Shown here: in pieces, positions 8,851 to 17,356 of the stretch | Layout of the letters: each line of letters opens with the position of its first letter | Numbering within the stretch: the first letter of the stretch is position 1 | DNA from: ATX-6F1 sp943369485 | GTDB lineage: Bacteria > Cyanobacteriota > Cyanobacteriia > PCC-6307 > Cyanobiaceae | Assembly: GCA_943369485.1 (NCBI GenBank) | Contig: CALRNH020000008.1 | Location: 62,001-126,000 of the forward strand | Direction of reading: 5' to 3' | DNA length: 64,000 nt | The notes under the pieces: generated by a model | The model's input: only the letters and a program-made list of their open reading frames with translations | Databases searched by the model: none | Told to the model about the DNA's origin: nothing | Position numbers and translations under genes: made by a program

Positions 8851-9858
8851 TTGACCGTTCTGCATCCGTCCCTGAATTCGGCGGTCTGGCGAGGCCGTCG
8901 AGCCCTGATCACCGGTGGCCTGGGTTTCATTGGTTCAACTCTGGCTCGGCGCCTCTGTGACCTGGGCGCGGAGGTCACGGTGGTGGACAGTCTCGTTCCC
9001 GAGTACGGCGGCAATCTGGTCAACCTCCAAGGGTATGAACAATCCCTGCGGATCAATCTTTCGGACATCCGTGATCGGTTTTCGCTGGCAGTGCTGCTCA
9101 AAGATAAAGAGGTGGTGTTCAACCTGGCGGGTCAAACGAGCCATCTCGACTCGATGCAGGACCCGGAAACCGATTTGGCCATCAATGGCACCGCCCAACT
9201 CAGTTTGCTGGAACTCTGCAGGAGGGTGAATCCCGGCGCACGGATCGTCTTTGCCAGCACCCGTCAGCTCTACGGACGTCCCCACTATCTTCCCGTGGAT
9301 GAGGCGCATCCGATCGAGCCCGTTGACGTGAATGGAATCAACAAGCTATCGGCTGAGATGTATCACAGACTTTATGGTCAGATCTATGATTTAAGCACTT
9401 GTGTGTTGCGTCTAACCAACACGATTGGACCACGGATGCGAATCCGTGATGCCCGTCAGACGTTCCTCGGAATCTGGATCCGTCGCTTGCTGGAGGGTGA
9501 TCCGATCGAGGTCTGGGGTGGAGAACAGATGAGGGATTTCAATGACGTGGAGGATGTCGTTGATGCGTTGCTTCTGGCGGCCGAGCAGTCTGATCTTCCG
9601 TCGGGTCCGTACAATTTGGGCAGCAGAGAAGTATTGTCATTGAGAGAACTTGCACAGCTCTTGATTCGCTGCCATGGGTCGGGCGAGCTTCGGATTATTC
9701 CCTATCCTGAGGAACGCAGGAAAATCGACATCGGTGACTACTACTCCTGCTTTGACCGCTTCCATCAGGCCAGCGGCTGGCAGCCGAAACGTCCGCTCGC
9801 AGCGACCCTGGAGCGGACGCTTGATTACTACCGCCACCACGCCGGGGCTTATCTGTGA
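8851..9858 (+). CDS. NAD-dependent NDP-sugar epimerase/dehydratase (extended SDR)
   Basis: A 335-residue extended short-chain dehydrogenase. The cofactor motif ITGGLGFIGSTLARRL lies at residues 19-34, followed by VFNLAGQTSHLDSM and the Ser motif FASTRQLYG. Where most members have YxxxK this protein reads NGINK; I recall the same form in a subgroup of NDP-sugar epimerases, so it may be natural. The only in-frame start is the TTG at 8851, since a stop lies at 8830-8832. A good AAGGAG (8801-8806) instead precedes an ATG at 8811 in another frame. It overlaps the aminotransferase gene by four bases, so the two probably act in series on one nucleotide sugar. Confidence 0.85.
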   Translation: MTVLHPSLNSAVWRGRRALITGGLGFIGSTLARRLCDLGAEVTVVDSLVPEYGGNLVNLQGYEQSLRINLSDIRDRFSLAVLLKDKEVVFNLAGQTSHLDSMQDPETDLAINGTAQLSLLELCRRVNPGARIVFASTRQLYGRPHYLPVDEAHPIEPVDVNGINKLSAEMYHRLYGQIYDLSTCVLRLTNTIGPRMRIRDARQTFLGIWIRRLLEGDPIEVWGGEQMRDFNDVEDVVDALLLAAEQSDLPSGPYNLGSREVLSLRELAQLLIRCHGSGELRIIPYPEERRKIDIGDYYSCFDRFHQASGWQPKRPLAATLERTLDYYRHHAGAYL

Positions 9859-11021
9859 GCACTGAAGCGCAGGTCTTCAACTTTCCGCAGCAGGAGGCCC
9901 GCCGTTATGGTCACCTGGTCACGGAGGCACTGGAGCGGATCAGCGCCTCTGGCCAGATGATCCTGGGTGAGGGGGTCAGTCGCTTCGAAGCGGCCTTTGC
10001 GGCCTCGCTCTCGCCTTCCCTGGGTTCCGAACAGGTGGTGGGGGTGGGCAACGGCACCGATGCCCTCGAACTGGCGCTGCGCGCTTGCGGCGTCGGTAAC
10101 GGCGATGGGGTGCTGCTTCCCTCGCACACCGCCTACGCCACCCTCGCGGCGGTTCTGCGGGTTGACGCGGTGCCGGTGTTCGTGGATCTCGAGCCCGGAC
10201 GGGCCGTGCTCTCGACGGAGCACCTGCATCAGATCCTCGAGGGAGCCCGTGGTGGCGTGAGCGCCCGCAGGAAGGCGCCGCCGAAAGCGCTGATCGCGGT
10301 GCACCTCTACGGCGAGTCATGCGATCTGGCGACCATTTCGGCACTCTGCGACCGTCATGGGCTGTGCCTGATCGAGGACTGCGCCCAGGCCTGCGGCACC
10401 CTCTACCAAGGCCGTCCAGTGGGCTGCTGGGGCCGGTTTGCGGCTTTCAGCTTCTACCCCACGAAGAATCTTTCCGCCTTCGGCGATGGCGGGGCCCTTG
10501 TGGTGAACAGAGCCGAAGATGTGCCGGCGGCGCGAAGCAGCCGGTTCTATGGCTGGGACTCCCAGAGACGTGCGGTTCGGTTCGGTGTCAACAGCCGCCT
10601 CGACGAGCTTCAGGCGTGGGTGCTGCTGGGGAAACTCCTTGATCTGCCCGAGCGCATCGCGCAGCGGCGTCAGGTGGCTCGCTGGTACGCCGCGCGCCTG
10701 GCGGGCCAGGCGACCCTCCCGGCCGATGGTTACGACTGGCGGCACAGCTACCACCTCTTCGTGATTCAGTTGCCACATGAGCAGCGTGAACGGTTGCTCG
10801 ATCAGAGCCGGGCCCTGGGGATTCCGCTTGGGGTGCACTACGCCCTCGCCTGCCACCAACATCCCTATGTGATCGAACGCTTTGGGGCGATTGGGGATTT
10901 ACCCGAGACCGAACGCCGCGTCAAGGAAGTGCTCAGCCTGCCGCTGCATCCCTATCTTGAGGAAGCGCAGATCGCGTCCATCTGCGAACAGCTGGGAATC
11001 CTGCTTCCCGTACCGACGTGA
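9855..11021 (+). CDS. PLP-dependent sugar aminotransferase (DegT/DnrJ/EryC1 family)
   Basis: A 388-residue aminotransferase that would convert a keto-sugar nucleotide into an amino sugar. Motifs are GNGTDALELALRACG near residue 70, the PLP-contacting IEDCAQACGT near residue 176 and the Schiff-base lysine in FSFYPTKNLSAFGDGGAL near residue 203. It starts with a GTG that overlaps the TGA of the upstream epimerase/dehydratase. The pairing with that dehydratase and the following methyltransferase resembles operons that make modified amino deoxysugars (FdtB/QdtB-like), but the exact sugar cannot be told from sequence. Confidence 0.92.
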   Translation: MSTEAQVFNFPQQEARRYGHLVTEALERISASGQMILGEGVSRFEAAFAASLSPSLGSEQVVGVGNGTDALELALRACGVGNGDGVLLPSHTAYATLAAVLRVDAVPVFVDLEPGRAVLSTEHLHQILEGARGGVSARRKAPPKALIAVHLYGESCDLATISALCDRHGLCLIEDCAQACGTLYQGRPVGCWGRFAAFSFYPTKNLSAFGDGGALVVNRAEDVPAARSSRFYGWDSQRRAVRFGVNSRLDELQAWVLLGKLLDLPERIAQRRQVARWYAARLAGQATLPADGYDWRHSYHLFVIQLPHEQRERLLDQSRALGIPLGVHYALACHQHPYVIERFGAIGDLPETERRVKEVLSLPLHPYLEEAQIASICEQLGILLPVPT

Positions 11022-11040
11022 CAGGGAGGGGACGGCTCTG

Positions 11041-11826
11041 ATGCTGGAGCAGGAATATCACACCCTTGCCGAGGTGGAGCAGCGGCACTGGTGGTACAGG
11101 ACGCTGCATCGCCAGGTGTTGCACAGGCTCAGCTTGGAAGCCCAACGACGCGGCAGGCCCCTGCGGGTGTTTGATGCGGGTTGCGGAACCGGTGGGCTGC
11201 TCCTCCGCCTGCTCCAGGAGCCTTCCCTGTCCGGTGGCGAGGGCTGTGAGCTTAACCCCGTCGCCTTGGCGTATGCGCGCGCGCGCGGTCTGCAGGTGGA
11301 GCTCCTTTCCGTCAACCAACTGGAGTCATGGCCCCACCATTACGACGTGGTGCTCTCGATGGACGTGCTGTATCACCGGGAGGTGGATCCTCAGGCATCG
11401 CTCAGCGGAATGGCACAGCTGTTGGACCCAGGCGGTCTTCTGCTGCTGAATGTGGCGGCCATGCCCTGCCTTCGGCGCGACCACGATGCCAGGGTCATGG
11501 GTGCTCGACGGTTCCTCCCGGCGCAGCTCAGGCAAGCCATCGAACGTAGTGGCCTGGTGGTGGAACGGCTGCGGTACTGGAATTCGTGGCTGACCCCCCT
11601 GCTCTGGCTGCAGGTGCGGCTGGAGGCGGGGTGGCGTGGTGGAGTGAAACCTGCCGCTGGCGAAGTGCTCAGACCGTCTGATGTTCAGTTGCCGCCGCGA
11701 TGGCTGAATCGGATGTTGGAGGCGTTGCTGCGCGTGGAGCTCCTGAGCTCAGGTCTGCTGCCGCTGCCGTTCGGCAGTTCGTTGTTCGTGCAGGCCCGAC
11801 GCGGTGACCCTGCACTGGAGGGCTGA
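11041..11826 (+). CDS. SAM-dependent methyltransferase (class I)
   Basis: A 261-residue protein with the SAM-binding motif FDAGCGTGGLLLRLL near residue 44 and the later motif YDVVLSMDVLYH with the acidic residue typical of Methyltransf_11/12-type enzymes. The N-terminal EVEQRHWWYRTLHR is common in methyltransferases of surface-glycan clusters. The ATG at 11041 lies 19 bases after the aminotransferase stop. The substrate is probably a sugar nucleotide or a glycan residue made by this operon. Confidence 0.85.
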   Translation: MLEQEYHTLAEVEQRHWWYRTLHRQVLHRLSLEAQRRGRPLRVFDAGCGTGGLLLRLLQEPSLSGGEGCELNPVALAYARARGLQVELLSVNQLESWPHHYDVVLSMDVLYHREVDPQASLSGMAQLLDPGGLLLLNVAAMPCLRRDHDARVMGARRFLPAQLRQAIERSGLVVERLRYWNSWLTPLLWLQVRLEAGWRGGVKPAAGEVLRPSDVQLPPRWLNRMLEALLRVELLSSGLLPLPFGSSLFVQARRGDPALEG

Positions 11827-11827
11827 G

Positions 11828-12832
11828 ATGACCCTGTCAGCGGAGAGCCTCGCCAGCCACAGCAGCCACGAGCCGCCGGGCGCTTGCGTGCAGCTCAGTC
11901 TGGTGATTCCGCTCTACCGCAGCAGCGGCAGTGTGGGCTCACTGGTGCAGCGTTTGGAGGGGTTGCGGTTTCCCTGTTCCTGGGAAGTGGTCTTCGTTGA
12001 TGATGGTAGTCCCGATGACACCGTGGACCAGTTGCGGCGTCATCTGACGAAAGGCATGTTGCAAGGACGGCTGATCCGCCACGGGCGCAATTTCGGCGAG
12101 CATCAGGCTGTGCTGACCGGCTACCGTCACGCCCATGGTTCCTACATCGTGAACCTGGATGATGATCTGCAAAATCCCCCGGAAGAGGCCCTCAGATTGT
12201 GGCAGAAGGCTGTTGGCGATGAGCTTGATGTGGTCTACGGCGATTACAGGGAGAAGCGTCACTCCGGCTGGCGCAACTGGGGAAGCGCCTTCGCCAATGG
12301 TACGGCTCACTGGCTTCTGGATCTGCCGGAGCGGTTCTATCTGTCCAGCTTTCGCTGCGTGTCGCGGGTGATCGCGATTCAGGCGGCGGCCTACCAGGGC
12401 CCCTACCCTTACATCGACGGACTTCTTTCTCAATATACCAGGGCCATCGGCAGCCTCAAGGTTCACCACGAGACACGTTTTGCTGGCGAAAGTGGCTACA
12501 ATCTTCGCAGATTGATCCGTCTGTGGCTGAACATCTTCACCAGCTTTTCGATTATGCCATTGCGGCTCGCTTCCCTGCTGGGCTTATTGATTGCGGTTAC
12601 AGGAATGGTTTCGATTCTGGCACTGATCTTTCAGGCTCTGGTCTATGGCGTCCAGGTTCAGGGCTGGCTTTCGATCATTTCCAGTATCCTGATCTTTGGT
12701 GGTATTCAGTGCATGCTGATCGGCATGCTGGGTGAATATCTCGGCCGGGTCTTCTTGACCGTGAGTGGCAAGCCCCAGTCGTTCGTCCGTTTCATCGAGG
12801 AGCTTGACCTGTCCGAAGACCTGGCTCGGTGA
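11828..12832 (+). CDS. Polyprenyl-phosphate-type family 2 glycosyltransferase with two C-terminal membrane helices
   Basis: A 334-residue GT-A protein: an N-terminal catalytic domain (LSLVIPLYRSSG; VVFVDDGSPDDT; IVNLDDDLQNPPEEA) followed by two C-terminal membrane helices (roughly residues 235-300). This layout matches DPM1/GtrB-like enzymes that move a sugar onto undecaprenyl phosphate. The ATG at 11828 lies one base after the previous stop; an upstream GTG is possible. The next gene encodes a GtrA-like membrane protein, the usual partner of such enzymes, so the pair would charge and flip a lipid-linked sugar. Confidence 0.88.
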   Translation: MTLSAESLASHSSHEPPGACVQLSLVIPLYRSSGSVGSLVQRLEGLRFPCSWEVVFVDDGSPDDTVDQLRRHLTKGMLQGRLIRHGRNFGEHQAVLTGYRHAHGSYIVNLDDDLQNPPEEALRLWQKAVGDELDVVYGDYREKRHSGWRNWGSAFANGTAHWLLDLPERFYLSSFRCVSRVIAIQAAAYQGPYPYIDGLLSQYTRAIGSLKVHHETRFAGESGYNLRRLIRLWLNIFTSFSIMPLRLASLLGLLIAVTGMVSILALIFQALVYGVQVQGWLSIISSILIFGGIQCMLIGMLGEYLGRVFLTVSGKPQSFVRFIEELDLSEDLAR

Positions 12833-13239
12833 GGTCATCCCCCCCGCAATGGCTGCGGCACTGGCTTGGCCTGAGCTGGGTTCGTTTTCTGGTGGTGGGC
12901 AGCTTCGGTGAAGTGCTCTACCTCGGCCTCTATGCCCTGGTCTGGCGCGCCGGTGGTCGGGCGGTCCTGGCCATTGCCGTGGCGGGTGGGATCTGCCTGA
13001 TGCTCAACGCCGTGCTCCATGCCCGATTCAGCTTCCGGGTGCCGATGCGTTTCCGTCTGTTGCTCGTCTATGTGGCGATCCAGTTGGCATGCCTGGGGAT
13101 GAGTCTGGCTGTTGGTTGGGGCCTGGAGCGGCTGGGGGTGTCGGCGCCAGGTGTGGCTCTGATCACGCTCGTGCTCTGGTCGGGGACGTCCTTCCTGCTC
13201 ACCCGCCGTAGCTACCGCCAATCGAGCCCAGGGACCTAG
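12829..13239 (+). CDS. GtrA-like four-helix membrane protein
   Basis: A 136-residue protein with about four hydrophobic helices and a basic C-terminus, including FLVVGSFGEVLYLGLYALV near the N-terminus and ARFSFR in the middle, a typical GtrA pattern. GtrA-family proteins are thought to flip lipid-linked sugars across the membrane. The GTG start overlaps the TGA stop of the polyprenyl-type glycosyltransferase. Its TAG stop and the stop of the convergent GtrII-like gene share one CTAG. Confidence 0.8.
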   Translation: MRSSPPQWLRHWLGLSWVRFLVVGSFGEVLYLGLYALVWRAGGRAVLAIAVAGGICLMLNAVLHARFSFRVPMRFRLLLVYVAIQLACLGMSLAVGWGLERLGVSAPGVALITLVLWSGTSFLLTRRSYRQSSPGT

Positions 13240-14765
13240 GTCGATCCTGGCTTCGCCGGATTCGACTCCAGGCACACCAGCAGGGCGCCTTGATGGGTCA
13301 CGATCGAACCCCGTTCGGGGTAGGCCTTGCACGGGGGGAGGCTTTGGCGCACCTCCTTTTCGTTACCCGAACTGCGGTAAGCGATGTGCTCCACCTTGAC
13401 AACGAGCAGTTGGCGGAAGATGGCCACGATGCTCCAACTCTGCCGGAACGCTGATTCGCCGACGCTGCTCCAGTGGGGGAAGAGTTGGGTTCGCTCCGTG
13501 GTCCCGAACAACCGGAAGGGTTCGGGGGCGAGCCCTTGGCGGTTGGCTTCGTTCCTCACGTCCGCGAGGATTGCCTGGGCCATGGCCATGTCGCGCCGTT
13601 CCAGCAACTGGGTGAGATCCCAGATCTTTGAGGCGAAGGCGGCCTGCGGGATCACATAGGCCACGATCAGCACCCCCACAAGGAAGCGTGAGATGAAGAG
13701 AAAGGAGCGCCTCCCGATCTGGCTCAGGGTTGGGGTTGATGTGCCCTGAAATGTGGACAGCACAATGATGCTGAAGCTGGCGCTTCCGAAGTTTCCCAGG
13801 CAGAAGGACCGGGAGGGAAAACCGGCGCGCAACACATAGAACAGCATCAGTGGCAACAGGGTCAGGAAGCCCGCGGAGATCCAGAGCAGGCCGAGACGGT
13901 GGTTTCGTTCGGTCCCGGCCTGGGTGCGGCGAAGTAGCCAGACTGTTGCCAGCAACAAGATCAGAAGGAAGGAAATCGAAAGGATGAATTGGGGTGCCGT
14001 GGACATCAGCGGCACCTTGGTGTTGTAAATCTCCCGATACACAGAGGCGCTGGAGAACTTCTCCAGCATCCCCTGCAGACTGTTGAATCCTGTGCGTTCG
14101 TTTTCCACCTGACCTGCCATGGCGATGCGGGCCCAGACGTAATAGAGAAGGCTCCCACCCAGCACACCACTGAGCACGCGCCACCAGGATTGAGGAGAAT
14201 AGGATCGGAGGTTCAGGGCCTGGCTGACTCCTTGGAGCCCGATCAGCCCTAGACCGATGTAGCCGGTGGGCTGGTAGATGCCCATGGAAAACATCACCAG
14301 CAGAACCCCTCCTAGCCAGCTCAGGCCCACTCGACGGGTGGTGTAGCCCATCAGGACGGCCCCCCACACTGACAGGGCCGCCGGCAGCAGGTAGAGCCCA
14401 ATGGCGAAGCTGAAATTGAACAGATCCAGGACATAGGCATGCAAGGACACCACCAGGGCAAGTAGGCAAACCCAGGCAGGCGTGATCAGTGGAGAGAAGA
14501 CCGTGGTGACCGCCGCCAGGGCATACAGGGAGCCGCCGGCAATCAGCCAGCCGAAGAAGGGTGAGAAGGAATTCTGAAAGAGCAGGGTGTAAATCAGATC
14601 CCAGCTCGGCCGACTCTGAAAGGCCTGCTGGATGGGATCACCCGCCAGTGCCCAATCGTCCACATTGAAGGTGGGTGAGCTGACTTCCTGCCAGTGAATG
14701 GAGAGAAACAGGCCGAGGAAAAGCAGGCTCCAGCGCAGGTGAGACCTTGGAAAACTGACCTGCAT
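13236..14765 (-). CDS. GtrII-like polytopic membrane protein (glucosyltransferase-type)
   Basis: About 509 residues with ten or more hydrophobic segments. The N-terminal helix is followed by a periplasmic loop holding FNVDDWALAG, where the acidic pair resembles the catalytic loop of GtrII/GT-C membrane glucosyltransferases. Such enzymes use a polyprenyl-phosphate sugar outside the membrane, which fits the convergent GtrB/GtrA-like pair. I use the ATG at 14765; a TTG at 14789 in the same frame is less likely. A degraded paralogous fragment lies at 16990-17307. The family assignment rests on topology and this loop only. Confidence 0.65.
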   Translation of the reverse strand: MQVSFPRSHLRWSLLFLGLFLSIHWQEVSSPTFNVDDWALAGDPIQQAFQSRPSWDLIYTLLFQNSFSPFFGWLIAGGSLYALAAVTTVFSPLITPAWVCLLALVVSLHAYVLDLFNFSFAIGLYLLPAALSVWGAVLMGYTTRRVGLSWLGGVLLVMFSMGIYQPTGYIGLGLIGLQGVSQALNLRSYSPQSWWRVLSGVLGGSLLYYVWARIAMAGQVENERTGFNSLQGMLEKFSSASVYREIYNTKVPLMSTAPQFILSISFLLILLLATVWLLRRTQAGTERNHRLGLLWISAGFLTLLPLMLFYVLRAGFPSRSFCLGNFGSASFSIIVLSTFQGTSTPTLSQIGRRSFLFISRFLVGVLIVAYVIPQAAFASKIWDLTQLLERRDMAMAQAILADVRNEANRQGLAPEPFRLFGTTERTQLFPHWSSVGESAFRQSWSIVAIFRQLLVVKVEHIAYRSSGNEKEVRQSLPPCKAYPERGSIVTHQGALLVCLESNPAKPGST

Positions 14766-15154
14766 TCTTGTCACAAAATTGTGTATCAAATTTATGGTGC
14801 TTGCAGTCTTTAAGAGGTGTTTGAGAACACTGCATCATCTGTACCGTACCAATGCCTTGTCGCTCTCCCCGAGGGAGTAGAAGCTGGCCTCCTCAAGGGG
14901 ATTGAAGATGGCCTAGAAAGGCTCAACTGGTCGGCGTCGTAGAATAAAAGCCCATGCTCAACAGCTGCCTGGCGCTGCTCCCAGCCGCAGGATCAGCTTT
15001 GGATTTTCGGCCCTCGCAACGATGGCCTGCGCCACCCCGACGAGCGTCTTCAAGATCTGAGTCTCGGCCATTTTCCGTTGGTGCGACACGGCCCGCCAGC
15101 TAGAAGGACTGGTGTGTGGGGCGCACACAGCGGCATGGACCCGCCTGGTCACCT
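14766..15154. other. Gene-poor interval
   Basis: About 390 bases between two minus-strand genes. The part nearest 14766 is AT-rich (several A/T runs at 14775-14800) and is a plausible promoter region for the GtrII-like gene. A 37-codon minus-strand frame (14958-15071, MAETQILKTLVGVAQAIV) looks peptide-like but has no recognisable family or convincing ribosome site. I see no RNA gene. Confidence 0.4.
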
Positions 15155-16045
15155 TCAGTCGGGACCTGGATTGGCAGGGTCGGCAGAATCGCCCACTGGA
15201 GGATGCCCCAGCCAGCGTTCGGCCTCCTGCCGGTAGCTGCGGCGGACACCATCGGCGGTGATGCCCGCCTGCAGCTCCGCCAGCTTGGCCTGGACGACGA
15301 AGCGGTAGATCGTCATCATCACGGTGAGCTGCAGGCCGCGCCAGCCCAGCCGGTAGCCCCGGCCCCGCAGCCAGCGCCCCCACCACTCCCGCCGCAGGGA
15401 CACCAGAAGGGCCCACAGAAGTGAAGCCCGCCGCCCCTGCGCGCTCGCTTCGGCCGCCTCGATTGACGTGTATGTGTTGAGCTTGGCGAGGACATGGGAG
15501 AGGTCGATGTAGTTGAAGTGGACGATGCCGCCGTCCAGGCCGTAGCTCAACCGCCGCTGGCGGGCACCGGGACGGGCATGGAAGAAACGGTGGATCTCGC
15601 CGGTCACGTCAACCGCTGGCCGCCGGAACAGCCTCATCTGGGCGTCTTCGTCCGGGCCCCAGCCCATGCCGGGCAGCGCCGCACCGAGCAGGTAATTGAG
15701 CCGCGGAATCCAGCAGATGTCGCAGCTGTCCTCGGCGACCACAGCCGCCAGCCGCCGCGCCAGGGCCGGTGGGATCAGTTCGTCGGCATCAAGCACCAGC
15801 ACCCACTCCTGACGGGCCTGGGCAATGGCATAGGCCCGGGCCGGATCGGCGAAACCGAGTCGCTCGTGCAGACACACCCGGGCTCCGAAGGAGCGGGCGA
15901 TCGCCACGGTGGCGTCGTCGCTGTGCATGTCGCAGACCACCACATCCGCAGTCCAGCCCTGCACCGAGCGCAGGGCGTAAGGGAGGTTCACCTCCTCGTT
16001 GAGGGTGTTGATGACCACCGAGATGGGCGCGGGCAAGGGATCCAT
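15155..16045 (-). CDS. Family 2 glycosyltransferase (WaaE/KdtX-like)
   Basis: A 296-residue GT-A protein. The N-terminus ISVVINTLNEEVNLPYALRS, then VVVCDMHSDDAT and the metal-binding LVLDADELIPPALA are typical of the WaaE-type glycosyltransferases that decorate LPS core. The C-terminal third has a hydrophobic, Arg-rich segment that probably lies against the membrane. It ends 10 bases before the next upstream gene's stop region, so the two minus-strand genes are likely co-transcribed. With a Kdo set in the same window, an LPS-core role is reasonable but unproven. Confidence 0.85.
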   Translation of the reverse strand: MDPLPAPISVVINTLNEEVNLPYALRSVQGWTADVVVCDMHSDDATVAIARSFGARVCLHERLGFADPARAYAIAQARQEWVLVLDADELIPPALARRLAAVVAEDSCDICWIPRLNYLLGAALPGMGWGPDEDAQMRLFRRPAVDVTGEIHRFFHARPGARQRRLSYGLDGGIVHFNYIDLSHVLAKLNTYTSIEAAEASAQGRRASLLWALLVSLRREWWGRWLRGRGYRLGWRGLQLTVMMTIYRFVVQAKLAELQAGITADGVRRSYRQEAERWLGHPPVGDSADPANPGPD

Positions 16046-16055
16046 CAGGACGGCG

Positions 16056-16952
16056 TCAGGAGGGAATCGGGGTGAGCAGGTGACTGCCCGGCCGCTTGGC
16101 GCAGAAGCGCTCCACCATGGCCTGAAGGTGGGGATCCACCGCCTGCGGCAGGGCCACCAGCATGGGCCAGTCGGCGGGGCGGTGCACCAGGGCCATCACC
16201 AGCAGGAAGCTCTCCCCGATCAGCAGCGGACCGGCGAAGTGGAGCACCAGCCAGTCGGGGTTCGGCTGTGGCTGGGCTTGGGAAGCGGCCGCTGATGGGG
16301 GAAGCGGCGAGTGGGCTGCCGGCCAGCTGCGTTTGCCGGCAGCCGGGTGGGCCAGCACCAATCGCGGCGGCGGCAGGTCGGCCTCCAACGGCGGCAGCCG
16401 ATCGAGGCCGGGGGCATCCACCACCAGGCTGGCCGGCATCTGGCTGGAGGCCAGCAGGGCCTCACCACCAGGATCGGCAGTGGGTAGTGGAAAGGCCCCC
16501 AGCTCCCGGCAGTTGAAGCGGGCGCACCAGGGGGCCCGGAACTCCAGTGCATCGGAGAAGAGGTACAGGGGGGTGCCGGCGGGAAACTGACTGGGAATGA
16601 GGGCGCGGGGCTGGACGCGGTACTGGTCGAGGCCGTCATCGAGCAGGTGGATGTGACGGCAGCGCGACAGCACGAAGCCAAGGGCCCGCCCCGCCTCGCG
16701 CCGGTGGGGGATGTAGAGGCGTTCGATCAGCCCCAGCATCGCCAGCAGCACAAGCACCGCCATCGTCCACGGGCTGCTCGGGCCGCGTAGGTGAGCGATT
16801 CCCCTGGGCCAGGGCTTGCTGGCATCGTGCCGAAGGCGGCTGGGTTCCACCAGCAACAGGCTCAGATCACGGGGTCGCTCCAGCAACCGCTGGCGCCGGG
16901 CGGCCAGGTAGTTCACCTGGTTGAAGCAGAAGTAAAGGCTGATTCCGCTCAC
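16056..16952 (-). CDS. Unrecognised protein, possibly a sialyl/polysialyltransferase-like enzyme
   Basis: A 298-residue protein. The N-terminal segment SLYFCFNQVNYLAARR, one hydrophobic stretch near residues 62-78 and the later HIHLLDDGLDQYR recall GT52/polysialyltransferase-like proteins, in which a similar DDG element occurs. The evidence is weak. The middle contains a Pro/Ala-rich linker (near residues 205-230). It sits upstream of the WaaE-like gene and downstream of the truncated GtrII-like copy, so a glycan role is inferred from the neighbourhood. Confidence 0.5.
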   Translation of the reverse strand: MSGISLYFCFNQVNYLAARRQRLLERPRDLSLLLVEPSRLRHDASKPWPRGIAHLRGPSSPWTMAVLVLLAMLGLIERLYIPHRREAGRALGFVLSRCRHIHLLDDGLDQYRVQPRALIPSQFPAGTPLYLFSDALEFRAPWCARFNCRELGAFPLPTADPGGEALLASSQMPASLVVDAPGLDRLPPLEADLPPPRLVLAHPAAGKRSWPAAHSPLPPSAAASQAQPQPNPDWLVLHFAGPLLIGESFLLVMALVHRPADWPMLVALPQAVDPHLQAMVERFCAKRPGSHLLTPIPS

Positions 16953-16989
16953 GCCCGCGCCGCTGGCTTCAGCCCTGATGGAACCAGCA

Positions 16990-17307
16990 TCAGGGCTGAC
17001 CCAGCAAGGTCATGGTCAGCATCGGGGTGCCGCGCCTGCAGAAGACAAGCGCCATCGGCACCTCCAGAAGCCACCACAGGAGCGAGCAGGTAAACCCAGC
17101 TCCGCTGGGTCTTAAGGGCCTGCCGGATGGGACGCCCACCAGTGACCAATCGACCCGATTTGGCGTGGGTGAGTGGACAAACCTCCAGTGCATGGCGAGA
17201 AGCAGATTGAGGAAGAGCAGGCCCAGAAAAGATGCGGCTTTTGACGTCCGGCCTGCAGTCCTGGCCTGGCAGGAAGGTGGAACATTCGCCCGCTTGCAAT
17301 TCGTCAC
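16990..17307 (-). pseudogene. Truncated duplicate of the GtrII-like membrane protein gene
   Basis: The minus-strand frame reads FLGLLFLNLLLAMHWRFV followed by SPTPNRVDWSLVGVP, which lines up with the N-terminus of the intact GtrII-like protein (LLFLGLFLSIHWQEV, SPTFNVDDWALAGDP). DNA similarity is also visible between about 14650-14740 and 17155-17240. The copy stops after roughly 80 matching residues, and one acid of the VDDW loop is changed (NRVDW). I read it as a decayed duplicate left by recombination. A short expressed protein is possible but unlikely. Confidence 0.7.
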
Positions 17308-17356
17308 AAGGTGCTGTGAACAACTTCAGTTGATGGCTTGGCTTAGGTAGGCGGAC

